Source: Tenrec ecaudatus
Taxonomy: Eukaryota > Chordata > Mammalia > Afrosoricida > Tenrecidae
Direction: 5' to 3'
DNA: 64,000 bases
Assembly (NCBI RefSeq): GCF_050624435.1
Contig: NC_134535.1
Coordinates: 123,367,731 to 123,431,730, forward strand
This document shows, one piece after another, positions 47,880 through 61,160 of this stretch (positions are counted from its first letter, which is position 1; the number at the start of each line of letters is the position of its first letter). The position numbers and the translations under genes were made by a program. The notes under the pieces are model-generated. The model saw nothing but the letters and a program-made list of their open reading frames with translations. It was not told the DNA's origin and searched no databases.

Positions 47880-48440
47880 AAAGCGACTGCTATAGCAAGC
47901 CCTGAGTAAAGAAAGGTTTAATGTCCTGGCATAGTTTGATATAATCAGACAAGTTGCTCTTGTTTCTTAAAGGTCTCAGCACTATCTAGCAGGCAGTATT
48001 TGCATTTTTTTAAAAATCAATTGTTTAATTTTTTAATACAATTCCTGATTTTAATTAGACAAAGGGACAAAAAATAGCACATACTTGAAGGTTACATAGT
48101 CTACAAATGATGGCAATATTTTCCTTGAGAGAGTAGTATCATTGGTATAATTATTTTGTAAATATTCAAAAAAGACTCAACTTTAAGCAGTAATAAACAC
48201 AAGCAAAAGTGATTTTATCCTTAAAATAAACATTCAGAAAAACCTCTTTGTACATACAAAGTGAGAGTATGTAATACTTACACACACACAAGCGCACACG
48301 CACACACACATTGTTCACACAAACTTTGTTCACATAAACAGCTTATATCTGCTGTATTTTGAAAACTCTCAAGAAACTCTGAATTTCACAACAAGTAGTC
48401 TTTTCCTGACAAACACGTTTGAGCCAACTATTACCAGTCT
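47880..48440. other. AT-rich segment between gag and RT remnants
   Basis: No retroviral protein is recognisable here. It contains a CA-rich microsatellite (48,280-48,312) and may be an unrelated insertion replacing gag-pro. Its origin is unknown. Confidence 0.4.
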
Positions 48441-48449
48441 TCTGCCCAA

Positions 48450-48610
48450 AACACATTTTCTCCTATCGTGGCTTCTACTAACTCCATAGGAAAATGAGCC
48501 ACAGAACCATACTGAGAACAAGCAGATTTTAAATCTTTTACAGTTTTGAATGAAATGAGGGGAATTGTCGCCCCGTCAATGAGCATTTTGTCCTTTAACT
48601 GGATAACATT
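48450..48610 (-). pseudogene. gag capsid fragment
   Basis: The minus-strand text IPLISFKTVKDLKSACSQYG, followed by a residue pattern with HFPMELVEA and a Trp-rich end, resembles the N-terminal capsid of betaretroviral gag. It ends in a stop after about 50 codons. Confidence 0.65.
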
Positions 48611-49059
48611 TTGGAATTTTTAAATCTACTTCCTGTTATGTTGCTAATGACTTGGACTCTTGCTCCCAGGCTATGGCCTTTGCCTTTCTTTCATCCCAGC
48701 AGGACTGAGTCTGTAGCACCAGGTTTCAAAGTCCTAGATCTTTATCATGCTAATGTATTGATCAGCCCTCTAACTGCTTCTGCCTGCTTTCAAAGTCCTC
48801 AGCGGCTTCAGCAGCAGAGGGAACTTTTCCTAGCTACAAAATCTGAAAACTTCTCTAATCTTTAGTAACTTATTTTGTTCCTTTAGCTTATAACATATTT
48901 TGAAACATATTTCCATACATACATTTATTAGAAATCTGTCGCATAATTTATCACTTCCAACTTTTCACCACTCACTATTTTTTTTCTCTAAATATTCACG
49001 GCCGTGCTTCTCAGTGGTGTCTGTTATGTTTTTAATCACAACTTTTAACCTTTACTCCT

Positions 49060-49135
49060 TGCGCCTTAAAAGCATCATGTAATTCTACAAATAATTGATG
49101 CTGACTAATTTCTTGACCATCGTCAGACAAAAAAA
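49060..49135 (-). pseudogene. gag matrix start fragment
   Basis: The minus-strand codons GQEISQHQLFVELHDAF and then GVKVKSCD resemble the myristoylated start of betaretroviral matrix. No ATG precedes GQ in frame, and a stop follows within 30 codons. Confidence 0.6.
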
Positions 49136-49625
49136 CTCACCTGGTTATTCGTCGTAGCAGGTTACAACGACGGTGGGGTGGACTTGATAAGTCGATTGGC
49201 CGATCCTTGCTGACTTGTCTGCATCGTCAGTGGGGATCCTCGTTTTCAAAATGCTTGAGCGAGGAGCGTCTCAAAACTTCCAAGCGACAACGGCACGGCG
49301 GCGGGATGTTGCAGAGTATCACTGCAAATGGACGCTTTTGGAGCCAAGCTTTGGGCACAGCGGGTGGCCGTGGGAGCAGGGGCCCACGACATGAGCTGGC
49401 AACACTCATGAGCTGGCGGTGGGTGGGACCCATGCGGCATGGCTCCATGCTTTACAGCAGCATTGGCGCACAGCTAGTGCTCGGCAGCCAGCTTGGAGTG
49501 TCAGCTCAGTTGCCACGCTGGGTTTAGCAGCGGGGCACCAGTGGGACCGTTTTGGTTCAGCGTTTCAGCTCAGAAATACGGCCAGATGCCAGCGTCGCAG
49601 GAGTTGAGGCTTCTTCTCTTTCTCG

Positions 49626-49643
49626 CGACTCATTGTGGCACCA
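49626..49643 (-). other. Probable primer-binding site
   Basis: TGGTGCCACAATGAGTCG on the minus strand lies just inside the 5' LTR. It starts with the TGG common to primer sites and has TGGTGCC as in tRNA-Phe-primed class II elements, but it matches less well after that. Confidence 0.45.
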
Positions 49644-50150
49644 AAATATCCCTGCCCAGCAAAATATCCCGGGACATCAACAACGTGTACCTGAAAGAGG
49701 GACTGGGAATGAAGATGGGCAAGGGCACGGAGAGATAAAGGAAAGACAGGAATCTGATCAAGGCTCATTTATTGAGTTGAGAGCAGAGGTTTAAATAGCC
49801 AGCAAAGGGCTGGCACCATTACGTCACATGTAAAATAGGGTCCAGCTGAGGTAGCCAATAGTCGTGCATCTTCAAACAAGGAAGGAATGGCGGGCAACTG
49901 ATCAAACAGGTAAGTATGCTAATGAAGCATTCCTGGTGAGCCTGGGGGGAGATGCCATCATTCATGTATTCACCAATGAGCATAGCAGCTGCTAGTGAAA
50001 GAGCACCAATCCTAGCAAGGGTCAAGGCAGCCACCCTCTGGCGGGAATTGAGACAAAGGGCAGTAAAACCTCAGGGCAGTTTGTATGGCAGGAAACTGAG
50101 AGTAAATTCATGGCTAAAATCCAGGGTGGGGAGACACGCAGTTCCCTACA
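49644..50150 (-). mobile_element. 5' LTR of class II provirus
   Basis: About 507 bp. Its inner end keeps extra bases around GCTGGGCAGGGATATTT that are shortened in the 3' LTR. The outer flank is GAGCCG (50,151-50,156), while the solo LTR in unit 1 has GTGCAA there, so this flank has changed. Confidence 0.8.
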
Positions 50151-50702
50151 GAGCCGTATAGCACCAAGGAAACATGCAACTTTCCTCTAGTTTTGTAATG
50201 CTTCCTCTGTCCCCACTATCATGATCCCAATTCTAACTTACAAATCCGGCTAGACGCGAGGATGTACACTGGTACAGATCAGAGCTGGAAACACAGGGAA
50301 TCCAGGACAGACAAACCCCTCAGGACCAATAATGAGAGTAGTGATACCAAGAGGTGAAGGGGAAGTTGGTATCAAAAGGGGGAAACGATCACAATGATCT
50401 ACGTATAACCCCTCCCTGGCGAACGGACAACAGAAAAGTGGTTGAAGAGAGACATCGGACAGGGTAAGATATGAAATAATAATAATAATTTATGAATTAT
50501 CAAGAGTTTCTGAAGGAAGGGGGGTGGGGGAAGGAAGGTGGGGGAGGGAGTGGGATAATGTTGAGCTGACACCAGGGGCTCAAATAGAAAGAAAATGTTT
50601 TGAGAATGACAATGGCAACCAATGTACAAATTTGCTTGACACAATGGATTGCTGGATTGTGATAAGAGTTGTATGAGCCCCCAATAAAATGATTTTTTTT
50701 TA

Positions 50703-51753
50703 GCTAAAAACTAAATGTTGTGATATGTGTGTGAGAGAGAGAAAGTGCACTGGTAGAGCTGGGGGCTACACTGTGGGCTATTAACTAGCTGCAGGGAGGC
50801 GGAACAATGAGGTCTGATCCCACATCATTTCCAGAGGAGGAAAGTCAAAGGAGCCTTTCTACTCTATTCTCTAGGTCCCTCTGAGCTGCCACGGACTTGG
50901 AGCTCTGGGTTTGGATTTGGAAACAGGAAGAAAATAAGTTTCTGTTTGTTAAAGTCACCCACTTGTGGCTTTCTGCTACAGCAGCAATCAATACACACAC
51001 CACTGAGCATGGGGCTAAAAGAACACAAGCTTTCCTGAAAGTGGTTGACCACATGTTAAGAATCTTAAAGTCTTTCCTATTTATAAAGTTAGAGATGAAT
51101 CAATGGGGGCAAATATCCATTTACCCCTTCCTGTGCTTTAAGAACACCAGCAAGATGATATTGTTAGGATTAAAGTGCTACTCACGAGTCAGCCATCCTT
51201 AAGTACTGGGGGCTAGATGACAAATTCTGGACTGCCCTTTGGGGTATGATAATAGTTAAAATTGTGGACAAATACATTCCTGAGTGCCTCTTCTAGGGAA
51301 ATGACAGGCTTATCTTTTCTGCTTTCTTGAACTGAGACATGGACTAGGACTGTTTCAGTGAATGGAGTATATTTGGGGTGTTATTGGTGGACATTTTCAG
51401 AAAAACTGTGACTTGTCACAGTCCTTTACCCCAACAGTAACAGATTGGAAGTTCCTAATGTCATCTTCTGTTGCACATCTTTCTGCAGTGAGTGCAAAGC
51501 AAAGGGGAACCTTCAGCAATTAAATATTTAATTTGGAAAAATCTTACTTTCTTCCTTTAGCAAATATCTAAATAGAATGGGGGATGCAGAATATGTGACA
51601 ACTGTGATCTTAGGCTATAGTGAAGATATAGTATAATAAACTTGATTTGCATTATAGTAATCTACTAGAGGACACAGATTTGTATCTTCTAAAACAATCC
51701 CAGTGGATCAAACATTGAGATTAGGATGAAAGGGACTGTGTCTCCTTCTTGTT

Positions 51754-51802
<49 letters not shown>

Positions 51803-53866
51803 CCTCACTGTTTGTGTGTGTGTGTTTTGGTATGTGTGGTGTTACATGTGTCAGTGTGTGTATCACACTGACCAAAAAGAAGCTTCTATATTGTGAAGAA
51901 CCCTGTGGAGCATCTGATGTAGCAAAGAATTGATGTCTCTGGCCTCCAAAGATTGCCAACTGCCCAGTGAATAAATTTGACAGTCAAACTAATCCCAGTC
52001 AAGGTTTGCAATCACTGCAATTGACATTGACCTGGCTCTAGATGAGCCTTGTAAGAGATGCTGGGTTAGAGGCACTCAATGTCCACCTGATCTGTAGAAA
52101 CTGAGATGACAATAGTTCTTCTAAACTGCCGTTTAGGGATAATCTGTTATACAACCACAGACTTCACGTGCAGGTGTGCTACCACACTAATACCTGCACA
52201 AGTGGAGATGATGGGGAACTACCCAGTGCATCAAAGCTGGAAGGAATTTGAATAGTGTGTGTGAGACTATTCCAGACAAGGGTTTGCAAGGAAATGAAGA
52301 GCATGGAACTGGAAACTGGAAGGACAGAGGTCCTTGTCATGTACAGTAGAAGGATGGGCATCTTGGGTCTGACAGGGAAGAGTGCTCCCCCTGGCCATGC
52401 ATAGGCAATGGTGCTCTTGACCGCCTCCTCTGGCTTGTAGAGTGGGACTTGCCTGATGTTGACAATGAGATTCTCCTCAATCCAGGGAAGATAAGAGTCT
52501 GTTTGGCCTGCTAAGGAAACCTGGTTGCATAGGGGCTAAAAGTTGAGTTATGATTTTCAAAGGGTGCAGTTCTAAATCAACAACTACTCCGCATGAGAAA
52601 GCCAGGTACTTTTACTTCAGTAAACACTTCCAGTTTCAGAAACTCCAGTGGGCAAATCCAACATTAACCCATATATCCACATCAATCCACAAAGTCCTCC
52701 TCCATCTCACAAAACACACACAATGGTGCCGACTGCAGGCGGAGAGCTGAATCAGTGAGGGTGTAAACATCTCAGCACTGGTAGGGGTCTCCACACCGCT
52801 GCTCTAGCATGCAGGGCTCCATCAGGGTAGGTCCATGCGGCTTCTCCTCAGGGATGTCTTACAGGAAGTGAGCCTTGCAAGCTGAAGCAAGGAACTGGCT
52901 AAGGCAGCTGCACCCTCGTCCAACCATCAGAAAGCAAGAGAGCAGAGAATTAGAAAATGCGTCTAACTGAGCCATTTAGTCCCCCGCCATTCAAATACGC
53001 CAACGTGTGTGTAAAGACCGGGTTCGCACAATAAACCAGAACGACCTCACGTGTTCTGACTCTTGGTTCTGCTGCTGCCCCTCTGATGGGATAGTTGTCA
53101 CCAGGAACTACACTGCACAGGGATCCAGTTCTTGCTGTTAATGAAATCTCTCCTTCTACATTTCAGATGGCTCATTTGATACACAGTAGGGTGCCACTCC
53201 AAGGAATTACTGACAGAAAAATCCTACCAATAGCTTCTCCCACCTTTCTGCCAGACCAGTGCAGCAAAAGGTTATTTGCTGGCTTTTATAGACTTTGGCT
53301 GGAAGAGCCACATCAGAAAATTCACTGCCTGTGCAATACATATATTGTAAGCATGTCCTATTGGCTTGCTTGTTCATATTTGGGATGCACCGACATCCCT
53401 AAATAATTGACACAAGAAAGTGACAACTGACATAACAATATACATTGAGTTTACAAAGGACCCCTATTCCTGTCAAACATATCCCTTCTATGGAGATAGA
53501 CTGTGGGGAGCTCACGTGCTTGAAGTTCCATTTTTATCACGCTTTAGTATGTATGTGTGTGTGTGTGTGTGTGTGCATGTGTGCTTGTGTTTGTTATTGT
53601 TTGAAGTGAACTTGTTTATCTGTGTGTGCGTGTGTTTGTTATAGTTTGAAGTGAACGTGTTTATCTGTGTGTGCGTGTGTTTGTTAGTGTTTGAAGTGAA
53701 CTTGTTTATCACAAGACTCAAGTCCATTTCCGTTTCACTTCTTCCTTTTCTTCTTTAAGCCACTCAGAGCAATGTTGAGGTTTGGGGCTATGGAATCAGG
53801 AGGGGATGTCATGCTTTCATAGGGGAAAATACCCCCCATACCCTTTATCTTTTCAAATTGCATTAC
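50703..53866. other. Copy of 19,758-22,896; no gene recognised
   Basis: Anonymous sequence, an expanded CT microsatellite (51,756-51,798), the LTR-like repeat at 52,615-53,045 and the 45-bp minisatellite at 53,546-53,710. A 103-codon open frame at 53,095-53,406 is unchanged in both units but resembles no family known to me. Confidence 0.4.
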
Positions 53867-53942
53867 CAGATTATTTCTCCAAGATGCAGTCTCTGAATGC
53901 AAGGGCTCTTTGTAAAATATTCAATGAAGCCTCCACAGATAT
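53867..53942 (-). pseudogene. CLEC2-like gene C, fossil exon 1 (unit 2 copy)
   Basis: Copy of 22,897-22,972 with the same lost start (ATA) and in-frame TAA. One base restores the Ala codon found in gene A exon 1. Confidence 0.6.
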
Positions 53943-56900
53943 AATTCCACTGGAGGAACAGCTCTGTACAATGTTTAGAACGGAGACAGGGAAATAGAAA
54001 TTGGAACTGAGCAATGCTTGAAAATCTTGTGGGAGAAGTTCTAGAATTTAGACCCACAATCACATCAAACTCATTGCCATCTTTTTTCATTTTAATTTAT
54101 AGCAAGCTTCTAGGAGGGAAACCTGTGGGTTTCCTAGACCGGCTCTGTCTCAATGTTACTCAAATTTGGGGATCAATATGGCTACACTGACTTAAGAGGC
54201 AAAAGCGCTTAATCACTTATTCATGAACTGGAAACCAACAAGTGTCACATCATGCCCTAAGTGTCTGCTTGAAGAACCTCTGGGAAATTAGGGAGCATAT
54301 AAATGAGTCTCCAGCTCTTGTATAACAGATTTACCTAATGCAACACATCTTTTGATCTCCATAGTTAGACGGGGCCCTGTTCAATAACGCATCACCCTGC
54401 AATGACAATTGGTGGAGTAGCCAGCCTATGGAAGGAAGAGACTAGCACATGCTAGAAACAGACAGATGTTCCTGAAGACAGATGTTCCTGTAGACAGATG
54501 TTCCTGTAGACAGGTGTTCCTGTAGACAGGTGTTCCTGTAGACAGATGTTCCTGTTGACAGAATATAATCAGCATGGCACCACAAGCCAAGGTATAGAAA
54601 GTTGAGTGAAAGAGAGATGAGATTGAGAAGATATAAATGTGTCAGATTCTGTTGAACCTTACAGGAAGTGAAAGAAATTTCCAGATATTTTTCTCAAACT
54701 GCTTTGTGGACATATTGGATGTTACATATGCTTAACATGTTCAGCTACCAACCAAAAGGTTGATGACTAGAAGAAATTTAATGAAACAAAAATTCACAGT
54801 TCTTTGGCGACATGGGTTTTCGTGATTCAGAGTTGAATCAATCTATGTGGTTCCAGGTAAGCAGAGGAAAGATGAATCTGGTTTATGTTTTAGAATGATA
54901 GCCCCAGATCTGAGCTGGAGATGGTTCATAGAAAGGCAAGGGGGAACTGTGGACCTCTGGACAGTGGATGAAAAGAGAACACGGGCAAGGATAAAATTCG
55001 AAGGCATTTTATACTCCATTGATTCAATTGTTGCTGTTGCCGTTAGGGTTCACCCAGTCAGGTCCGACTTACGTGACCATATGTATAATCAAATGAAACA
55101 TTAGCGGGTCCGCAACCATCCTCACAATTGTTCTTATGTGAGCCCATGGCTGCAGTCATCATGTCAGTCAATCTTGTTGAGGGGCTGGCGTTTTTCCCGG
55201 TCCTTCTCCAAGGATTTTTCTCTCATGACAACACGTCCAAACTGATGACTCATCCTTGCCTCTAGGGAGCATTCTGGCTGAACATCTTTCAATATTGAAA
55301 GTATTTTCAATATTCTTCGCCAGCACCACAATGCAAATGCATTGATTCTTCTTTGGTCTTCCATATTTAATGGGCAACTTTCTATAGCTGTGAGTTTGGT
55401 TTTTTCAGTTAAGAATCAGCACAATGGCAAGAGATTTCCAAGTGTGATCTCACTTGAATCTTTCACTAGCTAGTGAAACTGCTACTATGGTACCCATTTT
55501 CATGTTAAGGAAACCCATCAAGTGGCTATGTAACATGTCTGTATTGTAAGTGAGAAGTAATGGAGTCCACGTTTTCTGTATATGCTCAGGAAATTAGTTG
55601 GTAAAGAATAATAAGCCATTCAGGGTCACAATTGGACTCAACTTTTATTTAGGAATCATCAAAAAACAAAATTTATCAATATATTAGTTATCTTTCCACT
55701 TTCTGCAGGAATTTAGGTTTACTGGTAACAATGTTCACAGAAACTAAGCAAGCAGGGCAAAGTACTTTCCAAAAAATTATTTGAAGACACATCACATGTA
55801 AGACACTATGGTAAGCTCTGCTGATACAGACATGGTTTCTGCCTGTTAGCAAACGTAACATACAATGAATGCTAAGGTGAAAACATCAAGAGTATTAGTT
55901 AAATAAGTTTGCCCTTTACTGAAAAGAATTTTCATTATTAAATATATTCATACATGATTAATAGCATAGCTTCAATGATATATATGAAAAAATGCCAGAG
56001 TAACCAGAAGATATTGAGAACTCAGAAAAAGTCTGAGAAAAGAATTCCATGAAGGGAGGCGATGCATTGTATACTGCTATTTCATCCCTTTGGGGAATCA
56101 TTAGTGTAGTGTTCTGATACTCTACATTTAAAAATGATTTTATTTTAAAAATTTTAATAGTATTTTTAGTATTAACTGTCTAAATAATTCAGAGAGTTAA
56201 CTGTCTTTCATTTATCCTGGAGTAAACAACAAGATTCTAAACTGAATGCCAGGCAAAAGAGAGAATGGTATTTGCTCCTTCCGTGGCACTGCTCATTAAT
56301 AATTCATGGCAATGCCACACAGAACTTGCAGACAGTTCTCACTCAATTGAGGGGGGTGTGGTGGCGGGGGAGGGGTTATTAGGAAGTTAACAGGCCATAA
56401 CAACCAGGATCAGAAGATATTAGGGGTAGTCACTGGTCCACAGTAAGAACTCACCTCAGCCAACAAACAAATCTCTCTCTCTAGTGCTCAGCCTCTCAAG
56501 CCTCTGGACTTCTCTCTTACTGCTTCAAAGATGGTTCATCCACATAGCTCAGGGAACAGTGCAGGTGTGGGGGGGGCATGTTCTGTGGTCACAACTAAAA
56601 TTGACCAATCCCATCTATTAGTGTCACACATACCCTGTTGCAACGTCCCACACAATCACTTGGTAGAAGTTATAGAGACAAGGGTCAAAAGAACTTTTCA
56701 TTAAAAACTTTTACTCCACCATAGTATTTGTCCGCAGGTGATGAATTCGTGTTTTAATCATACAGTCCTCACTTGACTATTCTGATATGCATGTGTTCTG
56801 CTTGTGACCTGACAACAGGCGGCCTCAAATTTCAGTGACCAGAGCAGAGAGACAACACCGTCATTTGAATGATTTCATGAGTGCACACTTCCCTGCTAGC

Positions 56901-58112
56901 TCTTCAGCCCACATAGAAACAACAGGTGCTCATCATAACAAGAGACAAAGACATCCCTTCTTTCAAAGTCTGGTTTCAGGTCATGCACAGACAGCAAAGC
57001 AGGTGGTTGGACTGACTCCTTGGCTCCTATTTACTCCAGATGAATACCGCAAAGAAGGGATTGTGCCCCACCCCACAAAGTTGCAAATTTGACCAGAAAT
57101 GAAAATGCTAATGCTAAAAGTGAAATGGGAATCAAACATAACTGGAATTATAGGAAAACATAGCTGACTGCGAGAACACTGGCATTGCTACTATTAAGAG
57201 TCATGTGGCCCTGGGGAGCCTTAGTGAGGACTCGCCATTCACCTAGAAAATAAAATGCTGGTGATGAAAAGCCTGACGGTGTGTCACAGCAAGAAATGCA
57301 GGTAATCGTTTACAGATATTTCACAGCATGAGAACCACAAGAACAAAACGTTAGGAGCTGATTCAAACAGAAAGGAATGAAAGATTTTATCTTGGTAGAG
57401 TAATAAGTTATGCTATCAAAAGGATGGCAAGCATTTCTCAGGCTTCTCTCCAGTGCTTCCGTCTTTTAATACATATGTCAAAGAAAGAACACAAGCCGAT
57501 TCTACAGGTTTCTGATGGTTTCATTTACAATGTAGTAAATAAATACCAGTTTTATTATTTTTCAGTTTTTCTAAGAAAAATGTTTTGAATGTGTGCAGTA
57601 AAAGTTTTCAGGGTTCACCGAACAACCATAATTTTGGTCAATGACTACTAAGGTTTCGGGATGGTTTCTGGGAGCATGGTCATTTTTATGCCTCCATGTG
57701 TACAATGAAGGACTGCCAATATATGAAAATATATTTAAGTAAGTTTAATGTCTAGTTATGAAGGTGGAATATAGTGCTAATTATTTTATCCTGGGATCAA
57801 AATAAAAGTATGAGAGAAGCTTCCAAACGTTTGTGGAAATTTGGAATTTAAAGATATTGGAAGTTCTCCACAAACTTTTTGAAGCCCCCTTTTGTCAACT
57901 CATCAAAAACCTTATTTAGAACCATCCTATGCCAACGCCCTTTATTATTACTGCCATATGATACTTTTGTACCCTCATCGTTAATAGAGAGTGTGAACAT
58001 ATTGGCAATAGTTCTGGTAAACAAAAAAATGGATTAGTAGTTGTAAATGACAAATGTATCTCTCCTGTGATTTTGAAAACCACTATTTAAATCATGAAGC
58101 ATTGTTCCACGT
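53943..58112. other. Copy of 22,973-27,144; repeats and 3' flank of B'
   Basis: Contains the 16-bp minisatellite (54,462-54,561), RTE-like pieces (about 54,320-54,430 and 55,025-55,380), an LTR-like repeat (56,278-56,702) and the mariner-like MITE (57,818-57,885). No exons were seen. Confidence 0.5.
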
Positions 58113-58227
58113 CTATGGATAATCAAGGAGCTTGTTACAAATCCATTTCTTCTTGGTCTCGGACCTGGCACTACTGACACCCTTGTCATTCAAGCAGGCA
58201 CACTCTCCATCCCCTTTGATGATAAAC
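58113..58227 (-). CDS. CLEC2D-like: CLEC2-like gene B', exon 5
   Basis: Identical in coding sequence to 27,145-27,259, including GECACLND, the Ser in place of LLT1 His176, WICNK and the TAG stop. With exons 4, 3 and 2 below it forms the right-hand B gene, whose exon 1 lies beyond the window. Confidence 0.88.
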
Positions 58228-60200
58228 CTAAAACCAAGTGCACAAACATTGATTACACAGAGGCCAGAGATCTAAATTGACTCCACCACTAGAAATCCTC
58301 AGCAGCAGCCCTCTATTGTTTGCATGTCAATCAAAACACCGAACTGTGTCACCAATAGGACTGCTGCCCACCTTTTCCTGATTGCATGTCGCTTATATTC
58401 TCAAGGTCCCTGCTCGATTTATCACAGAATTATCATCAGAACAAGCCCAGGTGTGTTGCTGATATGGTGTGCAACTGCAGTTTGCTGTTGAGCCCAAAGT
58501 GAAGGCTATCCCGTGTGGCCATCAGCTCAGTCTATTTTCGGTCATGCCCTGAATTGCTTCATAAATGTGTGAATAGTTTAAAAAATTACTTGCAAGTAAA
58601 TGCCTAAAAGGTCTAAACTTTTGTTTATGGAAATGATTAGAGCTTCACCAAATATCACCTTCAATGAAATGCCTGTGGCCAGCAGGCTGGTTCCCACTCG
58701 CAGCCACTCCGTGCAACACCGCCTGTCCTGCAGCGTCCTTACCACCAGTGCTGTGTGTGAAAAGACTCTCGTGGTCACCGTGTCACGCCCTCTCACTAAG
58801 GCTCTTCCTTTTGGCTGACCCTCTACTTTATCAGGCATGACGTCCTTTCCTCGGATATTCTGAATATCCTAAAGAAATCAGCGCACTCTAAGGTTTCTTT
58901 GGGCAATCCAACTCTAGAAAGAGTTCTCCGGGTTCTCTACTGTCCTCCTTGTATGACTGGAAGTAGCAGCAGGGGGAGTGGGCTTAGTAGGCATGATGTC
59001 AGCGCAACAAAGGGCCGTGGAAATGGACAAGTCTGGCCTCCTCTGGCTTTCCTGTTGCAATGAGACAGGGATCACACATGCCTTCGCATTCATCCTTCTT
59101 CACTACTTTCACACCACGCCGCCTAACTTGCATGCTGGGTGTGATAATTCATTGCAATGGCCACACAGAACTGTAAGACAATATTCACAACTCAGGGAGT
59201 TGTTTTGGGAAGTTAATAGGGTACCACAAGTCAGGAACAACAAACATTAAGGATAGACTCATTAGTTTCCTCAGTCAGCAGTCAAATCTTGGTGGTTCTC
59301 AGTCTCTGAGCCACGTGGTAGCCAAGTCTCTGGTTCTTAGTCTCTCGGTCATGTGGTCCTTTGTCCTTTGCTTCTGTGGGCCAGCATGCCAACCTGACTG
59401 TCACTCTGTCTCAGGCCCGAAGAAGACAAGGTCCCCCATGGTATTGGCATTGTTGTTCTTCTAAGGTCCTCTGGGTTCCTCTCTTCGAAGCTGCTCCACA
59501 GATGACTCAGCTTCACAGCAAGGAAAATGGGCCAGTCTCCTCTATCCGTGTTACACACACCCTTTGTGCATAGTCCCACCCAATCATTTGGTGGGCGTTA
59601 CAGGGACTGGGGTACTCTGACACACAACTTACTCGCATTGACTTATCGTTGACTATAGGAGCCCCCTGGGGGTTTCTGAGACTTTAAATGTTTATCAGAG
59701 TAGAAAGCCCATTCTTTCTCCCGTGGAGCTGCCGGTGGTTTCAACGTGCTGACCATGAGGCTCCCAGCCCCACTTATAACCACTACCCCCACCAGGGCTC
59801 CGAGAGATTTGGGTGGAAAAGCCACATTAAGAGATTTCACTCCACCACAATCAGTTCTTCAGTGGCCTACTAGGCTTTTTAAACTATTGATGTGCATCAA
59901 TTGTCTTTATATTCTACATAAGTCTTTAGGAAATAAAAGTTTTCAATTAATGGATGAGGGCAAGAACTTTGTTCGAAGACTTTATCACACTAAAGGTTTA
60001 ACTTTGATTAATACCATCACAATAAGTAATATTTTCCAAGAGTGACAACTAGTAAATGGAGGAGCAGACACAGGATTTATATTCCCCACCTCACATTTCA
60101 GGGGGCTTTATATGACATTATATTTATTAGCTCTTAAAGACATCTCACATACACGGTCACACATTAACACAGCATAAGGAAGACAAGTGCCAAAACGTAC

Positions 60201-60307
60201 CAGCTATTGTGGTCAGTGCCATCTGTCCATTCCCAGTTGTCAATTGATGATTCTCTGCTGACACCAATCCAATGGTCAGACGCACCTGCGTATCTTTTCA
60301 GGAAATC
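60201..60307 (-). CDS. CLEC2D-like: CLEC2-like gene B', exon 4
   Basis: Same sequence and splice borders as 29,233-29,339 (DFLKRY, SDHWIG, WEWTDGT). Confidence 0.9.
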
Positions 60308-60981
60308 CTAAGATAAAACCCAAAATGAAAATATGTGCTTCTCTTATCACCCTCGGGTGTCTGTCCCCTCATGTCATTCTCGGATGTCTGTCCCCTCATG
60401 TCACTCTCGGGTGTCTGTCCCCTCATGTCACTCTCGGGTGTCTGTCCCCTATATCTTCTCTTTTGGGGTGGAAGCCTGGTGTAGTTGAGAAGTAGACACA
60501 CTGGAGCCAGACCAGTGTCCAATGTTCAGCACTTGCCATTTCATACATGATTCTTATTAGTTACTTAAAGATAATCACATGGTTTAATTCACCTGGTAAA
60601 ATCCCAATTTCTGTCTGTTGTTCTAGGATATTTTATTGTGTCCACTTTCACTTCCCAAGATATTCTAATTTAAATCATTCTTTATAGAATGTATTTTAAT
60701 ATATTCATTAGTGGAAGATGGAACATAGAACCAAAGAGCCTATCAAATGTGAATACTTGCTATGTGGATTAAATGAAGGTATTTAAATGACTCATAGGAT
60801 GCCCAGCATGAAGAATATATCTCAACAAAGGTTTTCACTTATCCAAAAGTACATCCCTTATCTTAAAGTCTGACTGGATTGGATTCCTTCTTTATCATAT
60901 CATTTAGCTTGATCTCTGTTAGGCCATCCTTTCAGGTGACTAACTATTCAACAGAAAACATGATCCCAAAACAATACTTAC

Positions 60982-61160
60982 CAGTTCTTTCCAGGTTTCA
61001 AACTGAGCAAGTCTGGCTTCCACTGCAGTACAGAATGCCTGACTGAATGTCCAGTTTCTTGCATACTCAGAAAAATAATAACACTTCCCACTAAATTCAA
61101 GCCAGGTTTCTGGGCAGACAGCACACACAGGAAACCCGAAGACATGCTCTTTATCTCTCT
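60982..61160 (-). CDS. CLEC2D-like: CLEC2-like gene B', exon 3
   Basis: Copy of 30,020-30,198 with one silent change (Thr ACC to ACT). CPETW, KCYYFS, the NWT sequon and the borders are intact. Confidence 0.92.

Larger units (their letters stand above)
44824..50150 (-). mobile_element. Degenerate class II (betaretrovirus-like) provirus
   Basis: The 5.3-kb provirus is reversed, with two LTRs (3' LTR 44,824-45,316; 5' LTR about 49,644-50,150). Reading on the minus strand it contains a primer site, gag pieces, RT, RNase H, integrase and a polypurine tract. Only about 580 bp separate integrase from the 3' LTR, so there is no env gene. Most of gag, all recognisable protease and the N-terminus of RT are also missing. 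Every frame has stops or shifts. It sits inside an L1-like 3' end at the site of the unit 1 solo LTR. It cannot make a functional virus. Confidence 0.9.
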
